Of a stretch of 64,000 bases of DNA, positions 25,860 through 64,000 are shown piece by piece; within the stretch, counting starts at the first letter, position 1; each line of letters opens with the position of its first letter. Made by a program: the position numbers and the translations under genes. Origin of the DNA: Prochilodus magdalenae (Eukaryota > Chordata > Actinopteri > Characiformes > Prochilodontidae); contig JAMWET010000037.1 in assembly GCA_024036415.1 (NCBI GenBank), positions 186,001 through 250,000 on the forward strand, written 5' to 3'. The notes under the pieces were generated by a model. The model was given only the letters and a program-made list of their open reading frames with translations. It was not told the origin of the DNA and did not search any database.

Positions 25860-26340
25860 ATCATCACGGACCTGCTGGTGGTCGCCCCTCGATGAAGTGG
25901 TCGGACTCTGCAGAGTCCAGCTGCTCCATCGCTCGCTTCCCTGTTCTAGCCCTCACTCTGACCGGTCCGTTTGGACACCAGACGCTGATGCGGCGTGAAA
26001 GCGTAAAGAAACGGAAACACCATCGAGTAAAAGGAGCCGCTTTACTCACCTTAGCCTCGCGCGCAGGGATTCCCGCTACATTCCACTGCGGTGTGAGTGA
26101 GTGAGTGAGTGAGCGAGCGCAAGCCTCCACTGGGCTTGAGGGGGGAGCGCGCGCTGTTAGAGCGGGACGGGACGTGAGCGGAATGGTCGCGCGCGCGTGC
26201 AGAGGGAGCCCCGTGCTGTGAGGGACAGTGAAGAGGCTAACGCTCACACTCGCTGATCTCCACGGCAGTCTGTTACTGCACCAAACTCTCCACTCTGGCA
26301 TTCTAACGCCACACACACACGCGCGCGCACAGACACACAC
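25860..26340 (-). promoter_or_regulatory. CpG-island promoter and probable noncoding first exon of the gpr22-like gene
   Basis: This is the most CpG-dense block in the intergenic region (GCGCGCGCG-type runs around 26150-26210). On the minus strand it contains a consensus donor AAG|GTGAGT with the exon edge at 26050, next to a short TCAC tandem. A second, weaker option is an ATG reading MEQLDSAESDHFIEGRPPA that ends at a GTCCGT donor near 25872. Spliced to the acceptor at 21709 that frame closes before the receptor start, so it would be an upstream ORF. Linkage to the receptor is inferred from strand, order and lack of any other gene. Confidence 0.5.
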
Positions 26341-26529
26341 ACTGTATGATGAGCACACAGTCAGCTGCACTGCTTTCAAACGCAGAAGCACGTGGACATG
26401 CACGCATAAACACACACCAGACACACCAGACAACATCACAACGCCAAGATGTTCATGCTGTTCTTCATGTCTGAGGACCTTTGTGTCACACATACAGCAA
26501 AATGTAGATCATTTTCGAAAGATTCCTTT

Positions 26530-26680
26530 TACTCTGATAACCTTTTATTATCATGTAACTGGTCAATGTACAGGACAATTAACATTATATAAACCCACAG
26601 TACTGTGAACAAATCAGAGACCACCCTTTACTCATGTCACTCATGGGGCAAAGCTGATAATCTACAGATATTTACATCCT
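26530..26680. other. Non-coding DNA between the CpG island and a transposon relic
   Basis: No feature recognised. Open frames here overlap the CpG block by chance. Confidence 0.4.
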
Positions 26681-26686
26681 CATATC

Positions 26687-27356
26687 CAAAAATGTTGGGA
26701 CACGATGCAAAATAAAAACAGAATGCAATGACGTGTACATCATTTACACTCCATATTTAATTGCAGATATTACAAAAATAACAGCAAACAGAGAAACTGT
26801 ATAATCTTCGCTGAAAAAGACGTCATCTGGATGGCAGCATATGTTGCTATAAAACCTGTATACATTAATCAGCATGTGCAAGTCACCCATGCCATGTGCA
26901 CTACTGCACCTCGGTAACATCATAGATGCTGGCTATAGAACTGTGCGCTGATAACAAGCTGGGTGGTTCCTCTAGATTTTAGCCCAGAGGATGCGCATGT
27001 CCATGATGTTGTCCTGTTTGCCTGTATAGTCTTGTACAGAGTGGTGAACCACTGCCCTGAAGGACTTATCATACCCAGCCATATTACTGACCTGGTGCCA
27101 ATTAACCTAATTAGTTGAGATGTTATATTAGTTTACTTGTGTTGTACCAACTTTTTAAAGACAAATTTGCACATGTTTCAGAAATCAATCAAATGTCTGG
27201 GTTTGTACATTTAATATGTTGTATGTGCACTATTTCCAATTAAATGAAAATAAGTAAATCAAGGGTATAAGGTGTAATAAACGGGTTTAAATGATGCGCA
27301 CAGCATTGCATTCTGGTTTTATTTACATTTTGCCCAGCATCTTTTTTTGCAAACAG
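26687..27356. mobile_element. Internally decayed DNA transposon relic
   Basis: The left end (AATGTTGGGACACGATGCAAAATAAAAACAGAATGCAATG) and the right end (CATTGCATTCTGGTTTTATTTACATTTTGCCCAGCATC) are inverted copies of each other with mismatches, giving terminal inverted repeats of about 50 bp. The interior matches, from memory, a very common fish element whose transposase would read on the minus strand; here it is full of stops and deletions. The superfamily was not determined. Confidence 0.65.
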
Positions 27357-27359
27357 GGA

Positions 27360-30040
27360 TTTATATTATGAAGTTTCATGTGATGGTTGATTATCAAAAA
27401 TATGATCATTAGGGGTTTAGAGGTTTAGAGGATTAGAGGTTTTGGGAGTGGAGTTAGGGTTAGGCTCAGTTTTAGGGTTGGAGTAAGATTTAATACAGCT
27501 TGAAGTTCAATTCCACTTTAGTAGACATTTAGTTGCATGTGAATTAGAGACAGACTGAGCCTCCACAAACAAAATAAACCTTTAGCCTTTATTTCTCATT
27601 ATTGCTCTCTTACCAGCCACACATCCTTTCAGATACATCTTTATTTTAACTCGTTTTGGAAAGTCCTGTTTTTTTTTATTTGTTTTTGACGTTCTTATGT
27701 GAGTGGATTATTTTATATTTTAAATCCTCCCAAAAAATGATACCTCGTATTTAATGACCATGTTGACTGGAAGTCAAATGAAAGGTAGTCTCTGACATGT
27801 ACACAGTACTGTATGAACTCCTGACAGCCTGATTAATGGTATTCATCATGTTTATCTGGCCAGTCTGCTGGAAACACAGTCAGCACTGTCTAATTTGTCA
27901 TATAATATGTATTTAATAGCTCTTATTAGTAATGGGCTGTCCCGGGGGAGTCCACAGAAAGGCTCAGCTGTTTTCATGCACACCCAATGACAGTTACAGT
28001 GAGTTTAATCAACATGCATAAATTCAAGTGACTGCGTATTCCGAGGCTTTACTTGGAGACAGTCGGTGCATTGTCATTATTTGTGGAAATGTGATTTTTG
28101 TGCAGAAGGTGTGAGATGTCAGCTCACTGCAATAACGTTGAAAGCGTCTTCATTTCGCTACCAGGCGTAACCACTCTTTCACACTGCCCACGAGGTGGAA
28201 CGGATTTGTGTGAGCAGAGTCTGTGCATGGAAACAGACCTTATCTCACACCCCCCTTAGTGTTTGTTCAGAGGGGAGTGTTACAGCTGGGATTCGGCTTC
28301 GCCGAGACGTTTTTCATCTATGGCTGCAAGAGCATCTAAATGTGATAAAGGCAAAAGAGCCTCAGGCACCAGGGAGAAAAGTGGACATTGAAGGGTCTGA
28401 CCCTTACCTGCTGACCACTACTGTTCATAAGGTCCACTGGGTTACATGACACAGGTAGCAAAAAAGTCTGAACTGAACTGAGAACTACCTGTAAAACAGT
28501 GAACACCATGATTCCAACTCCAACCCAGTTTCTCCAACATACAGGCCCACATTTCTAAGTCTTGCTGAATAACCACGTTGCTTGCTGCCCTACATTTCCC
28601 AGACAATTCTCATAGGTAGCTCAGTCCAAAATAGTTATTTTAATAGAGTATGACATGGAGAAGAAACCGTAGCCATTCACAGTGACTCAGTACTGAAGCA
28701 TGTGAAAGTACATTCCACAGAAGGCAGGCAAAGTAATCATCCAACATTTAGCAGTAATCACCCAAAACTGTTTTCTGGATGTGTCTGAGAGACAATCACA
28801 CAAAAATCTCGGCAATCATAAGCAGGCACTGGAGGGAAACGACGAAATGACAAATCCGTATGAATACATATGAGATGATATGAATATGAAAATTATGTTT
28901 GAGTGACAGCTCTAGGGTAGCAGCCTAATTATTCTAATGCATTGCGATGAGATGGGGGCGGGGGGAGTCATTTCTGACACAGCCAACGTAACATATAAAT
29001 GGGGCAGGCACATAACAAATAATTTAATAAATGAGAGAGAGAGAGAGAAAGAGAGAGACACTGAAAACAATGGAGATAATAAAAGGTGCCGTTTCTATCA
29101 GGACTCTTGAGTCAGATTACGAAAGCAGGAATTCTAACTGATACAGCAAATACATGTTGACTAAATGCAGATGCGTATATCACATAGCGGGCACTGCAGC
29201 AGGTGGGGAAGAGTCACTGTCAGCCGACAGTGCCTTTAAACCACTCAATAAATAAACAAAGAGCAAACTATTATTAATAATAACATAAAATGAAGCACTG
29301 GATATCCCACAATTTAAATGGCGACGAATTCTGATGAAGCTGCTTCTTAATTGTAGAATTTGAATGAGAAAAATTTCCAAGACATGTATTCATGAGTCCA
29401 GCACAGGTACACAAACTGAATTGTTTAATCATCATTTATCAAATACAAAATGACATCATCAAATACACATTATAAATATGTCTGAAAAATAGCACCATTT
29501 CTTTTTGAAAGTAAACATGCACTGATCATTTAAGAAATGTTCCTTTTAGGCTTCAAGCTGAAAAAATACAAATCTCTATTTACAGCGCTGCCCTACGCAG
29601 CAGAGACCGATTGTGTACTAAAAATAGCAGCTGGAAAATGGCAGTCATGATTCTACACATGTAAGGCAGGACGACCTTTGCTTCTGACAAAATATATAGT
29701 GGCAACTAAGTATGTAAATTTGTGGCCATACCAACAGATACCAAAACCGTTTTAGATTGAAATATTGTATGCACATCAGTTGTTTTATGCAGTTAGTGTT
29801 AATAATGGAAATAAAGTGAATCACGGAGCTAGATGTAAACATTAGACATTTGATACAGTGATAATAGCTGTGTTGATCTGCTGAACATGTGTACCACTCC
29901 ATGGGGTAGAGCTAACTGCTCCATCAAATGCTTGTAGCTGTTGCCAGTTTGCAGACAGTAATGAGGTACCAGTTCTTATAATATGAAGGGAAACTATGAA
30001 ATGTTTTACATCTAGTCAATCAGTAAGGTTTGCTGTGGTT
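27360..30040. other. Intergenic stretch, no gene recognised
   Basis: It contains a degenerate TTAGGG/TTTAGAGG patch (27410-27482), a GA array (29035-29059) and otherwise unremarkable AT-rich DNA. A moderately GC-rich patch at 28150-28440 has an 84-codon frame without domain features. Confidence 0.4.
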
Positions 30041-30050
30041 CGCTCAGTCT

Positions 30051-30634
30051 TAAAGGGGACCTGTTATCCTCATTTTCAGTGTTAATCGTGTCATTTTGGG
30101 TGTTTATTTTCTCATACATTTTTAAATAGATTCACATGCTTCATTTTCTTAAAACAATCTATTTTGATTACACTATATATCTGGTTCACCATTGGTCTGA
30201 ATCACTCCATTAGAGCTCCTGTGCTTTTGAGCCCTGCCTCACGATAAGCCCAGAGTGCTCTGATTGGTCAGCTCCCGCACTCTGATCTGTCAACTGCCAG
30301 ATTGACATCCTGCTACAAATTCCGGCCCCGCTTTTACTACAATGGTGTCACTTCTGCATATCAGTTTGCGCCAGAGTCCAATACTGCCAAACTTGTCGGT
30401 AGGCAGGCAATAAGAATTGTGTTATGTGATGGTGTGACATTGTAACAGAAAAAAGGGCTGGAATTCCAACAAGGTGTTTCAGGCAGCTGAGAAGAGTTGT
30501 TTCTGTGTGAGAGAGTTTATCCCTCTGGTGTGTACTTTGGGCTTTATAACTTTGCACACTGTTTACATGCGGAGAAGCTAAATAACACACTAAAAGAACG
30601 AGAAACATCAGGAAAGCATAAAAGGTCCCCTTTA
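30051..30634. mobile_element. MITE with TAAAGGGGACC terminal inverted repeats
   Basis: The left end TAAAGGGGACCTGTTATC is mirrored by the right end, whose reverse complement is TAAAGGGGACCTTTTATG. The outer TA on both sides could be a target-site duplication. The 584-bp body contains unrelated short frames and no transposase, so the element is non-autonomous. Elements with this end motif are frequent in fish genomes. I leave the superfamily open. Confidence 0.75.
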
Positions 30635-30639
30635 GACAA

Positions 30640-31604
30640 CACTGCTGCTAATAGTGACTCATCTATGCAACATTCAAATTCTGGAGCTGTTTCTCAAGAT
30701 GGTTCTCAGGGCCCCTCCGATAGATCACATTTGTGCTCCTAACAGTGCATAGGAATAGAGCAAAATGTGGACCTCCTGAAGGGCCTGAGAACTGGTTTAA
30801 GAACTACCGTTCTGGCATGCACTAAAAAGTGGGTAAAAAGACAGTTACGATTTGTGGATCCTACTTCATGTCACTCTCAGCTCTGGTGTAGCAAAATCAC
30901 AAACTACCACTGATAACAACAAACACACCTAACAAAGGGTTGCCCTGATTTACATTATTTAAAAAAATGGTTGGCTTTGTGTAAATATGTAAGTTGGCCC
31001 TAAGTGTCAAACACAACTTAAAATATGATCATTATATCATTCTTTTAAGTATATCCTACGCAGGGTACCAATATGAATATGCATTTCTAGATAAAATCCA
31101 AAGTTCCAACTTTTATCTGTGTAGCTTTAGAACACTGTTACATGAACTGATAACACATATCCATAGTCCAATGATTTCATGCACTAGTCCATAAATTTCC
31201 TGCAGTATATGTATGGCTTTAAAAATATGTCCTTATTATTTTAGCTCTGTCTTTAAAAAATTATATGCTTAGGATTATGATATAGGATGGATTGAAGTTA
31301 TGTAACAGCCATCTTGATACACATAGTAATAAATATGATGAAGACTGTACGGCTGAAGACTGTACGGTCAAAGACTGTATGAATGTAGAATTCAGGAGCA
31401 TCTGATGAATATGATATTGAATACTGAACACTGATTCTGTGCTGGAGAGCTTGTGATCTTGGCATTATTGTCCATTATTCAAACCGACAGCAGCTGTAAC
31501 ACAGGTCAGACAGGAATTAGGCATGGTTGTGTACTTTTACTATATTTTTAAATTCTTAAACCACATGTGTGTGTTTATCAGGTTTGGTGTATACCTTCTC
31601 TCTG
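30640..31604 (-). other. Presumed 3' UTR or flank of col7a1
   Basis: No AATAAA or ATTAAA was found on the minus strand between the col7a1 stop and the MITE, so the transcript end is unknown. A donor-like AAG|GTATAC lies 14 nt past the stop, which would allow a spliced 3' UTR. A 16-18-bp unit (GAAGACTGTACGG) is tandemly repeated about three times at 31338-31382. Confidence 0.35.
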
Positions 31605-63958
<32,354 letters not shown>

Positions 63959-64000
63959 CTAAAGAAAATAATAATAATAATAATAATTTAGGCCTATATA

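Noticed and set aside
25864..26493. 209-codon minus-strand frame across the CpG island
   Set aside because: High CpG content removes stop codons by chance, and the frame crosses a strong splice donor. The short MEQLDSAESDH part is kept only as a possible upstream ORF.
27410..27482. TTAGGG-like repeats as an interstitial telomere
   Set aside because: Units are irregular (TTTAGAGG, TTAGAGG, TTAGGG) and few. It is more likely chance low complexity. The two-unit CTAACCCTAACCCT at 57907-57921 is also too short.

Overview
The window looks like teleost fish nuclear DNA. Gene density is low, introns are short to medium, the background is AT-rich with abundant CA/GT, TA and CT microsatellites, and several relics resemble fish DNA transposons, L2/Rex-like LINEs and a tRNA-derived SINE. 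Some of the dispersed repeats resemble ones I associate with otophysan fish (characins, catfishes), but I recognised all repeat families from memory and did not run a comparison.

Two protein-coding genes are clear, both on the minus strand and arranged head to tail. The right half (31605 to the window edge) is the 3' part of col7a1, the collagen VII anchoring-fibril gene. I resolve 67 exons. They cover the C-terminal half of the triple helix, the central non-collagenous hinge, the helix end with the conserved disulfide cysteine, the NC2 domain and the terminal Kunitz domain with the stop codon. They total 4074 coding nt (1357 residues plus stop). The N-terminal half (VWA and fibronectin III domains, first part of the helix) lies beyond position 64000. 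About 10 kb downstream, a single coding exon (19786-21612) encodes a GPR22-family orphan GPCR. Its third intracellular loop is inflated by a 13-residue tandem repeat. A CpG-rich block at about 25860-26340 with a strong minus-strand splice donor is the probable promoter and noncoding first exon of this receptor.

Left of 19.7 kb I find no convincing protein gene. That part holds a canonical tRNA-Phe(GAA) gene (15793-15865, minus), a strong CTCF-like motif 340 bp from it, a possible isolated first exon (MAAVEK, 8376-8393), a LINE C-terminal fossil, a LINE 3' tail, a hAT-type MITE and long TA/GT/CT arrays. The intergenic stretch 21.7-31.6 kb contains the CpG island and two further DNA-transposon relics.

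The main points for a second look are the 39-bp coding minisatellite in the GPCR, a 9-nt microexon that carries one of the two NC2 interchain cysteines, three apparent GC-AG introns, microsatellites placed directly at splice sites, a 13-residue interruption upstream of the hinge, a GRGD motif in NC2, and a candidate alternative terminal exon in the largest intron. I did not find a wholly new system. Comparisons with human proteins are from memory.
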